40,792 nucleotides of DNA from Phycisphaerales bacterium. GTDB lineage: Bacteria > Planctomycetota > Phycisphaerae > Phycisphaerales > UBA1924. Numbering within the stretch: position 1 is the stretch's first letter; every line of letters begins with the position of its first letter. Location: positions 1 to 40,792 of the forward strand of contig JACMLW010000030.1 of NCBI GenBank assembly GCA_014379385.1, read 5' to 3'. The notes beneath the pieces were generated by a model, which searched no databases, was not told where the DNA came from, and saw only the letters and a program-made list of their open reading frames with translations. Position numbers and translations under genes: made by a program. Of the stretch, positions 8,407 through 17,042 are shown piece after piece.

Positions 8407-9156
8407 TCATCCGTTGGCGATGGCCAGCTCCGGCTCTGAACCGACCGCCGCCCGTGACACGGCCACGGGCGCTGTTTCGATGGTGACGGGCTCAGTCTCG
8501 CGCTCCAACCATGTCGCGGCCGCCAGGTCGAGCGACGCGGCCGCGGAGTCGATGCGGCCCATGATGATGTGGAACATGAGCAGCGTCGGAATCGCGATGA
8601 CCAGGCCGGCAGCGGTGGCGGTCCAGGCCTCGTAGATTCCCTGTGCGAGTTTCTCGGTCTTCCCGAGCGACTCAGCCGACGCCGCGACCACGGTGAAGGT
8701 TCGGATCATTCCGAAAACGGTGCCGAGCAGGCCCAGCATGGTCGCCGCCTGTGGAAGGCACGAGAGCAGACGCATCCGGTGGCGCAGCTTGCGAACCTGA
8801 CGCTCCCCGGCCTCGGCGATATGGCGCTCCCGGATTTCGCGGGGCTCGCTCCGGGACTTGATCGCGGCGGCCAACACCGCGGCGAGGGGCGCCCGTTCGG
8901 CATCGCATCGCGCCAGCGCTTGGCGCGGCGTGGCACGCATCGATAGCAGGCCCGCGAGCAGCCCCGCGGGAGCGACACGGCCTGGGCGGGTCATGATGAA
9001 TCGCTCAACGACAAGCGTCATTGCAACCAGCGAGCACGCACCTAGTGGGATCATCGCCCAACCACCCTTGAGCACCATGTCCCATACCGTCGCGACAAGG
9101 CCTGCGGATGGCGGGTCGGCCTGTGCAAGCACGGCGGTCAATAGCATCTGCGACAT
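8407..9156 (-). CDS. exbB: MotA/TolQ/ExbB proton channel family protein
   Basis: A 249-residue protein with three membrane segments (about 31-53, 132-154, 180-200), the standard TolQ/ExbB topology with a large cytoplasmic loop between the first two. The conserved GLLGTVFGMI (142-151) and TATAAGLVIAIP (179-190) signatures line the ion path in this family. The start is ATG 9156 (MSQMLLTAV) with GGAG nine bases upstream; a longer in-frame reading overlaps the upstream gene and is Arg-rich. It lies 14 bp after the TPR gene stop and upstream of exbD with coupled ribosome site. The gene order TPR - exbB - exbD - propeller resembles a rearranged tol operon. Confidence 0.93.
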   Translation of the reverse strand: MSQMLLTAVLAQADPPSAGLVATVWDMVLKGGWAMIPLGACSLVAMTLVVERFIMTRPGRVAPAGLLAGLLSMRATPRQALARCDAERAPLAAVLAAAIKSRSEPREIRERHIAEAGERQVRKLRHRMRLLSCLPQAATMLGLLGTVFGMIRTFTVVAASAESLGKTEKLAQGIYEAWTATAAGLVIAIPTLLMFHIIMGRIDSAAASLDLAAATWLERETEPVTIETAPVAVSRAAVGSEPELAIANG

Positions 9157-9170
9157 CGGTCCCTGCTCCT

Positions 9171-12100
9171 TTATCGGGGGCTTGTTGTGCGTTCCCACGA
9201 ATCGTCGACTGGTTGTCCTGGTAGACCCGTTGACTTGTCGGCAACGCCCCGCTCGCGGGCGAGCGTTGCCCACTTGGTGTCCGGGTAGCGTGACATGAGT
9301 TCATCGAACTGCTTGCTCGCATCCGCCGGTCGCCCAAGATCCGTGAAACACCTGCCGGCCTCATAGAGCGCGGCTGCGCTCCACTCCGGGTACGCATACA
9401 GCACATCCACCTTCAGAAGCTCAAGGGCGGCTTCTTCATACTTCTTCTGGGCGTAGAGACATTCCCCGATCTGGAACTGCGCACGAGCTGCGGTGGCGCC
9501 CTGGTGTGAGGAGGTCACTTGGCGGTACGCCTCGATAGCCGCGGCGTGCCGGCTCTGGTTCTCGCGGGCCCACCCCTGCCCAAAGCGCGCTTGAAACCAG
9601 AACTCGCTTGAAGGGAATCGGTCAAGAAAGCCTGTGTACGCCTGCTCGCACGCGGCCCACTGCCGGGTCGCCGCAAGCGCATCGCCGAGGCGGAGCATCG
9701 CCCTTGACGCCGTCTCTCCCCGGGGGCCCGCGTCGAGGATCCGCTGCAGCTCTTTCGCCGCCCTTTGGGGCTGGCCGGATCTCAGCAGAGACTCACCAAG
9801 CACAAGACCCACGGACGGCAACAGCTCGCTCGTGGGAAACTCCTTCGCGAACGTTTCCAGCGCCGCGACCGCCTGGTCCGGCATCCCGAGTTTCAGGAGA
9901 CACAGCCCGCGCGCGTACACCTCTCGCTCTCGCACCCGCGCCGAATCTGATCCTTGCAGATTGGCGACGGCGCTCCGGCAATGGTCAAGCAGCGCGATCG
10001 CCTCGGGGTAATGGCCCGCGCCGATCTCGAGCTGCGCCAGGTCCAGTGCCGCGTACGCCTCAACGCTGCTGGGCCCGCCCTTGAGCAGTGCCCGGTATGC
10101 CTCAGCCGCCTCGTCATTGCGGCCCAGGGCCCGCAGTGCCATCGCTCCCTCGTACTGCACGCTTCCCACCAGCTCCGGATCTCCCACCTGCGCCTGATCG
10201 TCGGCAGCACGAAGCTCAGACAACGCCTCTTCATGCCGCCCTTGCCGATTGATCGCGATCGCTCGGCGCGCCCGGGCCTCCCATGCCGCCGGAGCCGACG
10301 GGCTATCGGCAAGGATCTTCGAGTAGATCCGCTCGGCTTCGACGAACTTTCCTGCGGCGAGCCATGCCGACCCTTGAAGCAGCAGGGTTGCCCCATCGCC
10401 CGCGTCGCCCAACGCTGCAAGGGCCTCCGCGGCATCGGCGGGCCGCCCCTGCTTCGATGCGATCGCGGCAAGGTGCCGCAGTGCGTGCGGTGTGAATCGT
10501 CGCTCGTCTGCTCCCCGCTCCAGCTCGACCACCGACTCAAGGGCAGCTCGAGCCTCGCTTAGGTTGCCCGTCTCCGCCAGTCCCTGTCCGATTTCGAAAC
10601 GGGCGTGAAGGGCGTCGGCGCTCCCGGGTGACAACGCGACCACACGCTCCAAGATCGGGCGTGCATTCTCAATGCGACCCTGGCGCTGGACACTCAGCGC
10701 CTGTCGAAGGAGCGCTGCTCCTTCATCCGGCTGCCCGATTGTCTCCGATGCGAGCGTTCCGAACCACTTCTCCGCGCCGGTCCAGTCGCGCTGGGCAAGG
10801 CAGTGCTCACCCAGCGCCAAGAGCGCTGCACGCTTAAGCGCAGGCTCCCGCTCACCCGGCGTGCCGGGATCCATACCGTCAGCGAGCACGCCGGCTCCCT
10901 CGACGTCGCGATTCAGCTTGATAAGGCTGAGACCGCGACGCGTCCTAGCCCGCCACGCGGCAGGGTCCGTGACGTGCGCAGAAAGAAAGTGGGCGTAGGC
11001 CGTCTCCGCCGCGCCGAACTCGTTCGCGAGGAACCGATTCTCGGCCAGAAGCAACTCGACAAAGCCGGCTCGGAGATGCTTCGGAAAGCTCGAGAGGAAC
11101 TGTTCGCAGAGTGTTGCGCTGGCAGAATACTGCTTAGCGCGGTGCGTGCTGGCAGCGTGGGCGGCGAGCGCCTCCGCGCCGAGTTCATGCTCCGGGAACT
11201 GCTCTCGCCACTGCGTCCATGCCGCAACGGCGACCCTGTCATCGCCCAGATCTCCAATAGCCGCGGCCCGATCAAAGAGCATGTCCGCGAGCAGCTCACT
11301 GTCGGGAAACTTCCTGGCCGCGGCCGCGAGCAACTCGGTCGCCGCGCCAAACTCCCCGCGCCGGAGTCGGCACTTTGCCGACCAGTACGCGGCGTCATCC
11401 GCGAGCGAGTCGGGAGCGGACCGAGCCAGGGCATCGAACTCTCCCAGGGCAGCGTCGGGCTGATTCTGGTCCATCAGCACCCTTCCGCGCTCGAGCTGTG
11501 CGCTCGCTCGGACCTGCGGCGAGCAGGGCGCATTCGCAAGCTGATCAAGCGCACGGCTCGCGTCATCGAGCTTTCCCGATGCTCGCGCGACCTGGGCGCG
11601 GCCGAGCAGCGCGTCAGTTTGAACGGGGCCATCACCCCGGCGCAGCGCAAGGTCGTAGAGATGCGCCGCCTCTGCCAGTTCTCCGCGGCGGTGCCGGCAC
11701 TGCGCTTCAACGAGCGCGGCATTCCCGGCGAGCCCACCGTCCGGGTATTTCGCCCGCATCGCGACGAGCCGATCGATCGCCGCGCCCGCGTTACCCTGTG
11801 CAACTTCGGAGAGAGCAGCAAAGAGCCAGGCCCGTTCGATATGCCCGCTCGCGGGCCACGCCTTCGCCACGCTCGAGAGGACTTCCTCTGCCCTTTGGTA
11901 CTGTCCGGTCCGATATAGCGTCTCGCCGAGCAGCGCCGCGGCGCGGTCCGCGTGCGCGAACTCTGGGTGAAGTTCTACGAGCCACTCAAGCCCCTCGATG
12001 GCCCCCTGCTCATCGGCGAGAGCGATCGCACACTGGGCGCGGAGCATCATCGCGTCGGCGCGGAACTCGAACCCATCGAGTGACACGACGCGGTCGAGTT

Positions 12101-12380
12101 CGGTTGCGGCCTGGGCGTGCTGTCCGAGCTTGGCAAGGCAGACGCCAAGCGCGTAACGTGCGCTCGAGACCTGCGCTCCGTCACCTTGTCCATCGAGATA
12201 GGCTCTGAGCTCGACCGCCGCGAGATCGTGCATCCCCTTGTTGAGAAGCCCGATGCCCGCGCGGTAGGCCTTTTCTCCCTCCGGGCCTGGACCCGCTGCG
12301 TGCCCCGCCGCCGCATGCAACGCCGACACCATGATGATCGCGGACACCAAACCGAGTAAGGGCTTGTGCTGTAAGTGCAT
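9171..12380 (-). CDS. Large exported tetratricopeptide-repeat protein (CpoB/YbgF-like repeats)
   Basis: A 1069-residue protein with a Sec signal peptide (basic n-region, hydrophobic core about 8-24, cleavage near HAAAGHAA|GPGP) followed almost entirely by TPR helices to the C-terminus. Many units are visible, for example YRAGIGLLNKGMHDLAAVEL near the start and LYEAGRCFTDLGRPADASKQF near the end. The last units, with spacing such as KKYEEAALELLKV and MSRYPDTKWA, look like the YbgF/CpoB and BamD type of envelope TPRs. The start is placed at ATG 12380 because it begins the signal peptide; a GTG ten codons upstream is possible. It is encoded directly before exbB. A role as periplasmic scaffold or regulator of the ExbB/ExbD motor is inferred from the tol operon analogy. 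Confidence 0.85.
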   Translation of the reverse strand: MHLQHKPLLGLVSAIIMVSALHAAAGHAAGPGPEGEKAYRAGIGLLNKGMHDLAAVELRAYLDGQGDGAQVSSARYALGVCLAKLGQHAQAATELDRVVSLDGFEFRADAMMLRAQCAIALADEQGAIEGLEWLVELHPEFAHADRAAALLGETLYRTGQYQRAEEVLSSVAKAWPASGHIERAWLFAALSEVAQGNAGAAIDRLVAMRAKYPDGGLAGNAALVEAQCRHRRGELAEAAHLYDLALRRGDGPVQTDALLGRAQVARASGKLDDASRALDQLANAPCSPQVRASAQLERGRVLMDQNQPDAALGEFDALARSAPDSLADDAAYWSAKCRLRRGEFGAATELLAAAARKFPDSELLADMLFDRAAAIGDLGDDRVAVAAWTQWREQFPEHELGAEALAAHAASTHRAKQYSASATLCEQFLSSFPKHLRAGFVELLLAENRFLANEFGAAETAYAHFLSAHVTDPAAWRARTRRGLSLIKLNRDVEGAGVLADGMDPGTPGEREPALKRAALLALGEHCLAQRDWTGAEKWFGTLASETIGQPDEGAALLRQALSVQRQGRIENARPILERVVALSPGSADALHARFEIGQGLAETGNLSEARAALESVVELERGADERRFTPHALRHLAAIASKQGRPADAAEALAALGDAGDGATLLLQGSAWLAAGKFVEAERIYSKILADSPSAPAAWEARARRAIAINRQGRHEEALSELRAADDQAQVGDPELVGSVQYEGAMALRALGRNDEAAEAYRALLKGGPSSVEAYAALDLAQLEIGAGHYPEAIALLDHCRSAVANLQGSDSARVREREVYARGLCLLKLGMPDQAVAALETFAKEFPTSELLPSVGLVLGESLLRSGQPQRAAKELQRILDAGPRGETASRAMLRLGDALAATRQWAACEQAYTGFLDRFPSSEFWFQARFGQGWARENQSRHAAAIEAYRQVTSSHQGATAARAQFQIGECLYAQKKYEEAALELLKVDVLYAYPEWSAAALYEAGRCFTDLGRPADASKQFDELMSRYPDTKWATLARERGVADKSTGLPGQPVDDSWERTTSPR

Positions 12381-12549
12381 TGCGCGGTTCCCGCCTGGAC
12401 TGGAGCGCACGACACCACCGGCGCGGCATTAAACCGCACTCCAGTTCGTGCAGGACTCGTGATCTGAGAACCTTCGGCCGCGGCGCTGACCACGGCGCGA
12501 AGTAGTGCGAGGCGAAGCGTGATGCTTGGGACGATTCTCGCTTGCCGTG

Positions 12550-15363
12550 CTATTCAGCCGCGCTGGTCTCGCCATTGTCCGACCGGAAAAGCCGAATCAG
12601 GTGCTGCGCGAGCTCGGTGTAGGTTGCTCCACGAGCATGGGCCGTGGACTCCGATGCGTCAGAGTCTTCATTTTCCTCCATCTCTTCAGCAGCCTCAGCC
12701 TCCTCGGCCTCTTCCTCGACGCCCTCAATGTCCTCCACTTCGGCGGCTTCTTCGGCGGCCTCGATCTGGGCCTCGAGCTCCTCCGCGCGCCGCTCAAGCT
12801 CCTCAAGCCGCAGCAAGATCGCGGCGACCCGGTCATCCATTGTGCGAGATTCGCTGTGAAGCGCATCCGAGCGCGCCATCAGCCTCGATCTTGCTTCCTC
12901 GAGCGCTGTGCGGGCCTGCTCTTCACGCTGCTCGACGGCACGTTCCCGCAGCTCCCCTGAGAGGCTCTGGAGTTCCTCGGCGCGTTCCCGCACCGCCTCC
13001 GCCTCGTCTCTCATCTGGTCGGCCTCGATCTCCATCGCACCCTGGCTGATTTGAAGCTCCGCGAGTGCTTGGGTGTAGGCTTCCAGTTCGTGCCGACTGG
13101 TCCGCCGCCAATGCTTCGCGTGCGCCAGTTCCTCCGCCGCCTGGAACTGCTGAAGGGGCAGCGCGTGCTCGTCGAGAATAACCATGCCAAACGCCGAGCT
13201 CTCGGGGTTGATCATCTTGATGAACGACTTGAAGACCGGGTGCTGCTCCTCTGTCCCCCAGATGACAATGTTGTTCTCTTGGAGCTGGACGAGCACCGGC
13301 ACGTCGTTCCGGCTCATGAGGTCGTAGAACGACTGGAGCTTGCCCTCGGGTAAGTCGTACTCCTGGGGAGTGCGGCCGATCTTCAGTTCCTCCAGGTCGC
13401 CGCTCCACTGCCCCGTTGGCGCAGACACTTCGCTGAACAACTCGCTCGCACGCGCCGGTTTCGGGGCCTTCGGCGGCTTCGGGGCCTTGGGCGGGCGCGG
13501 TGTTTGGCTGGCCCCGGGTGCGAAGACCTGGACGTGCGGCTCTGCGATCTCGAAGAATGCTTCCGGGGCAATGGCACGCCCGCCACGCATCGCTTCGAGT
13601 GCCGGCGCCTCCCCCAGGAACGGCACCGCCGGCGGCGTCGGAGCAGAGATGTGTTGCCCGTGCAGTTTCAGTTTTGCGATCTCGGGCGCACGCTTCTTCG
13701 CCTTCTCACCCTCCTCTGGCGGACAGGCGAGCCCAGGTGTGACAAACATCCCCATCGCGAGAACAACACTCGCCACACACCCACCGACCAGCGAGAGCTT
13801 CGGCGCCGTTCGTTGCGTCATCACCATAGTGATTCTCCTTGCCAATCTCTTGGCAGATCCCGACATGATCCCCAGACCTGCTCCCGCACAACGGTCGCGG
13901 GAACTCAGGAATGACTTCGTCGTAACCAGAGCCGTCGCGTACGCGCGCCGGCTCTCGGGCAATAGGCTCGTGACCCACGCGTCGCAGCTTGCTTCAGCCT
14001 CGTCGTGCAACCGCCGCCGCGCCCACCACACCACCGGATGCCACCAATACAGCGCGCCCACGACCAGCACGAACCAGCACATCAAGTGGTCTCGCCTGCA
14101 GAGGTGCGCCAGCTCGTGCGCCACCACCGATCGACGCGATTCCGTATCGAGCGATCGCCAAAGCCGCTCCGGCAACACTAACCGCGGCCGCACACCGCAC
14201 CAGATCATCGGCGACACCGACGCCGCCACGACGACAACCCTTGGCGCGCGAGCCAGCCCGAGCTGACCCGCAACTTCCCTAACCAGCGCGACCGCATCGT
14301 CATCGGCGGGCACCGCCCCGCCCATCCAGCGCGCCGTCACGGCGGCACGGGCCAAGGCAATCGCCACAAGCGCTCCCGCGACGCCGAACCACACGGCGCC
14401 CGGCATAGGCGGGACTGCGGCTACCGAATCCCTCACCTTGACGATGCCCGTTATCCAGTTCCGCACTCCACCCGAGGCAGACGCCGAGGGTGCCGCAGCG
14501 GCACTCATGTCGGTTGGAACCGGAACGCTGGAAATGCTTACGGGCTGATCGATCGAGGAGTACCGCTCCAGAGCACTCGCAAACTGGCGCGCAAGGCCGA
14601 CTCCCGCCTCCAGCAACCCGAGGCCGTAAGCTTGAGTATCGCCAGTGGCAACGGCGCCGTCGCTTTGGATCCCCCGCGCCTCGACAGACAGGCCGGCCAT
14701 TGCCGGAGCCTCACACAACGCAGTCGCGACCTCGCCTCCAATGTCTGCTGTGAGCTCCGCGCCCATAAGAGGCGCGTGAGTCGCCTCACGCCCAAGATCC
14801 AGGAGGAGCAGCGCCGACCGCGCCCGCGCAGCGGGGACTGGCCGTTCGTGCTCATGGCCCCGCGTGGATTCGGCGACGGCAGGCCGCGACGGCGCGGCAG
14901 CCGCCCGGTCAGTCAGTCCATTCCTCCCTGTTGGTTCGCACGCTGCCGTACTCGGGAGGAGATCGACCCCTTGAACATTCGTGGTCGGCGGTCTGAACGA
15001 GGGCGTTTGTGGCCGCCAGCCAGCGCTGTTCGCTGCATTTGTTGACTGTGGTGCCATGGGGCTGGGCGTGGCAGATGCGGGCGCGGGCTTGACGTCCGGC
15101 AATCGCTCCCTGCCGTCGCCTCCGCTACTAAGCACCATCTCCGTCGCCGCGAGCACTCGATCCGAGCGAAACCACTCCGGCCGCCAGATCATCGTTCCCA
15201 CAGTTGGTGTCATGAACGACGCGAGCGCCGCGAGCCAGAGCAGGTGGCGGGTCGCAGGCCGGAGTGATCTGATCCGGCAGATCACACCAACCGCAATCGT
15301 AACCGGCGTCGCGGCAAGGCCGCCGAGCCAGAGCAGTTCGATGATTCGAGAGGACAGTTCCAT
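12550..15363 (-). CDS. BlaR1/MecR1-like M56 family membrane metalloprotease with non-canonical sensor tail
   Basis: A 937-residue protein. Membrane segments lie near 8-28, 40-60, 322-343, 428-446 and 520-545. The M56 zinc protease motif HELAH is at 416-420 and EASCD at 457-461, the matching downstream acidic ligand region. In BlaR1 this domain, facing the cytoplasm, leads to loss of the repressor BlaI. Two things are unusual. About 245 extra residues, low in complexity, lie between the second and third membrane segments. The extracytoplasmic C-terminus has no penicillin-binding fold (no SxxK followed by KTG) but a small alpha/beta stretch (about 655-720), a long coiled coil (about 740-875) and a Glu-rich tail. 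It is 139 bp downstream of blaI, with GGGGTG before the start. So it is a BlaR-like signalling protease for some signal other than beta-lactam, as inferred. Confidence 0.85.
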   Translation of the reverse strand: MELSSRIIELLWLGGLAATPVTIAVGVICRIRSLRPATRHLLWLAALASFMTPTVGTMIWRPEWFRSDRVLAATEMVLSSGGDGRERLPDVKPAPASATPSPMAPQSTNAANSAGWRPQTPSFRPPTTNVQGVDLLPSTAACEPTGRNGLTDRAAAAPSRPAVAESTRGHEHERPVPAARARSALLLLDLGREATHAPLMGAELTADIGGEVATALCEAPAMAGLSVEARGIQSDGAVATGDTQAYGLGLLEAGVGLARQFASALERYSSIDQPVSISSVPVPTDMSAAAAPSASASGGVRNWITGIVKVRDSVAAVPPMPGAVWFGVAGALVAIALARAAVTARWMGGAVPADDDAVALVREVAGQLGLARAPRVVVVAASVSPMIWCGVRPRLVLPERLWRSLDTESRRSVVAHELAHLCRRDHLMCWFVLVVGALYWWHPVVWWARRRLHDEAEASCDAWVTSLLPESRRAYATALVTTKSFLSSRDRCAGAGLGIMSGSAKRLARRITMVMTQRTAPKLSLVGGCVASVVLAMGMFVTPGLACPPEEGEKAKKRAPEIAKLKLHGQHISAPTPPAVPFLGEAPALEAMRGGRAIAPEAFFEIAEPHVQVFAPGASQTPRPPKAPKPPKAPKPARASELFSEVSAPTGQWSGDLEELKIGRTPQEYDLPEGKLQSFYDLMSRNDVPVLVQLQENNIVIWGTEEQHPVFKSFIKMINPESSAFGMVILDEHALPLQQFQAAEELAHAKHWRRTSRHELEAYTQALAELQISQGAMEIEADQMRDEAEAVRERAEELQSLSGELRERAVEQREEQARTALEEARSRLMARSDALHSESRTMDDRVAAILLRLEELERRAEELEAQIEAAEEAAEVEDIEGVEEEAEEAEAAEEMEENEDSDASESTAHARGATYTELAQHLIRLFRSDNGETSAAE

Positions 15364-15502
15364 CGCGACACCCCGTGATTCACTCGGTCAGCACGCACCG
15401 TCGCCTTCCCCGAACACTTTCTTGCAATGCTCTCGGCCCACTCTGATCCACCAGACTCGTTGGCCCGACAGGCCGGTTGATTTCGTAGCCAAGACGAGCC
15501 GA

Positions 15503-15895
15503 TCAGCCCGATTCTCGCGCATCGAGGTCATCGATCAGCTTCCGCAGCTGAGCGATCTCGTCCGGCGTGAACCGCTCGTTCTCGATCAGGTGCAGCAGCA
15601 CCGGCGTCGCCGCGCCGTCGTACAACTGGTCCACAAGTGTCCGAATGCGCGAAACGGTCACGCTCTGTCGGGAGATCTTGGCCCGGTAGACATACGCGGT
15701 GTCCCGCTTGTTGCTGGCGACCACGCCCTTCTGTTCAAGGCGGCTGAGAAACGTCAGCACCGTGGTGTACGCCACGGCCCGGCCGCGTTCGTGAAGCCGG
15801 TTCATGACATCGCGGACCGTCTGCGGCCCCCCTTCCCAGAGCGCCCGCATCACGGCTAACTCCGCCTCTCCGAGTTCGATCGGTTTCTTAGCCAT
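15503..15895 (-). CDS. blaI: BlaI/MecI/CopY family transcriptional repressor
   Basis: A 130-residue protein with the family's winged-helix DNA-binding half (about 1-75; LGEAELAVMRALWEGGPQTV, recognition region AVAYTTVLTFLSRLEQKG) and a helical dimerisation half (about 78-128). It probably represses its own promoter and that of the genes behind it: two dyads overlap the promoter just upstream. The classical Asn-Phe bond that is cut in Staphylococcus/Bacillus repressors is not seen; the aligned place reads LLHLIENERF (100-109), His-Leu instead of Asn-Phe. Start ATG 15895, preceded by GAGAGAGGA. The paired M56 protease gene follows. Confidence 0.94.
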   Translation of the reverse strand: MAKKPIELGEAELAVMRALWEGGPQTVRDVMNRLHERGRAVAYTTVLTFLSRLEQKGVVASNKRDTAYVYRAKISRQSVTVSRIRTLVDQLYDGAATPVLLHLIENERFTPDEIAQLRKLIDDLDARESG

Positions 15896-15958
15896 TCCTC
15901 TCTCTGTCTACCGGCCGATCTGCGTTTGAACAACTCGTCAACAGTGTACCGGCCCCGG

Positions 15959-16008
15959 CTACTACGGTTGTCGTAGCACAAGGTACTACGAGTGTCGTAG
16001 GCTGTCAA
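15959..16008 (-). promoter_or_regulatory. blaI promoter with two BlaI-type operator dyads
   Basis: On the minus strand TTGACA (16008-16003) and TACCTT (15985-15980) are spaced 17 bp, pointing at blaI. Two 18-bp imperfect palindromes sit on them. Plus-strand CTACTACGGTTGTCGTAG is at 15959-15976, and GTACTACGAGTGTCGTAG is at 15983-16000. They share 15 of 18 bases and start 24 bp apart. One fills the -35/-10 spacer and the other covers the likely start of transcription. This is the layout expected for autorepression by BlaI, whose known operators are TAC...GTA dyads. No further copy was noticed inside the cluster, so this may be the single switch for all six genes. Confidence 0.75.
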
Positions 16009-16224
16009 GCGAAATTCGGGAAGGAATTTCCGAGCTTCTTCAACCTCATTCCGGGCCCGGCCGTCCGCCCGACGAATCCAGACGGCCGCCGATGGGAAGG
16101 TCCGTGATGCCAGAGAGTTCATGGAGGCTGTGCCGCCCAAGTCGCCCGGCATTCGTGGCGCGAGGAATACAACGCGCAGCCGACTCGCATCCGGCAGCAC
16201 GCGTGACTGAACGACCGTTCGCAA

Positions 16225-16923
16225 TCATCCCACCAGCTCGATAAACCTCTTCGCCAGCCGCGGTCCCTTCCCCTCGCCCTCGTGCTTGAAGAACACGAAC
16301 GCCTCGCGCCAGTCTTGCTTCTTTAGCTTCTTCGCCCGCTCCTTGAGTTCCGAGTCTCCATAGTCGGGCCGTCGCAGTCGGAGGTAACCCCAGTCCGCGG
16401 TCGAGAGCAGCGGCACCTCGAGACCGTCCTCCGCCTCGGCGACGCACAACGCCACCCCGTGGTGGCGCAGCACGTCATATACCTCGGCACTAAGCCATGA
16501 CTCATGGCGAAACTCGAATGCCGCGCGACGATCCGGGGGCAGCAAAGCCAGGAACTCCGCCAGGCGCGGCACGTCCTTCTTCATGTTCGGCGGCAACTGG
16601 AAAAGCAGCGGCCCGAGTCTCTCGTTCAGCACGCCCGCGACGTTGAGCAACTCCGAAACTGTGGCGGCAGAGCTCTTGAGCCGCTGGAAGTGCGTGATGC
16701 GCTGCGGCGCCTTGATCACGAACTTGAAGTCGGCGGGAACCTCGGCCGCCCATCCTTCGAGGACGGAGGCACTCGGCATGCGATAGAACGAGCTGTTGAT
16801 CTCAACGCTCCGAAACCGCTCGCCGTAATAGCAAAGCATCCGCTTCGCCGGAAGATCCTCCGGGTAGAAGCCTCCCTTCCATTCCTTGTACGAATACCCG
16901 CTCGTGCCAACATAGAGCCTCAT
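16225..16923 (-). CDS. DUF72 (YecE-like) family protein
   Basis: A 232-residue soluble protein of the DUF72 family, a TIM-barrel-like fold of unknown biochemical role. The family's opening VGTSGYSYKEWKGGFYPE (4-21) and later SVEINSSFYRMPS, FKFVIKAPQRITH and FEFRHESWL segments are clear. Length is normal (about 230-300 in the family). Start ATG 16923 has no strong ribosome site. The 302 bp between its stop and blaI hold the blaI promoter and nothing else I can identify. It lies downstream of sucB on the same strand but 119 bp away, so a shared function is not implied. Confidence 0.9.
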   Translation of the reverse strand: MRLYVGTSGYSYKEWKGGFYPEDLPAKRMLCYYGERFRSVEINSSFYRMPSASVLEGWAAEVPADFKFVIKAPQRITHFQRLKSSAATVSELLNVAGVLNERLGPLLFQLPPNMKKDVPRLAEFLALLPPDRRAAFEFRHESWLSAEVYDVLRHHGVALCVAEAEDGLEVPLLSTADWGYLRLRRPDYGDSELKERAKKLKKQDWREAFVFFKHEGEGKGPRLAKRFIELVG

Positions 16924-17042
16924 GGGCGCTCAGCGTAGCAAGAACATCGAAAATACGACCCCGTCCGACCAACCCAGCACCCGGGCGCGGACAAAGACCC
17001 AGGCTCGGCACTCGCCTTTCGCGGAAGTCGACCAGCTCCTTC

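Noticed and set aside
10803-11918. Plus-strand open frame (371 codons) inside the TPR gene
   Set aside because: Mirror of the TPR coding strand in high-GC DNA; Arg-rich and without any repeat of its own.
12550-15895. Beta-lactam resistance locus (blaI-blaR1)
   Set aside because: No beta-lactamase gene is present and the BlaR-like protein has no penicillin-binding sensor motifs; the neighbours are an ExbB/ExbD cluster.
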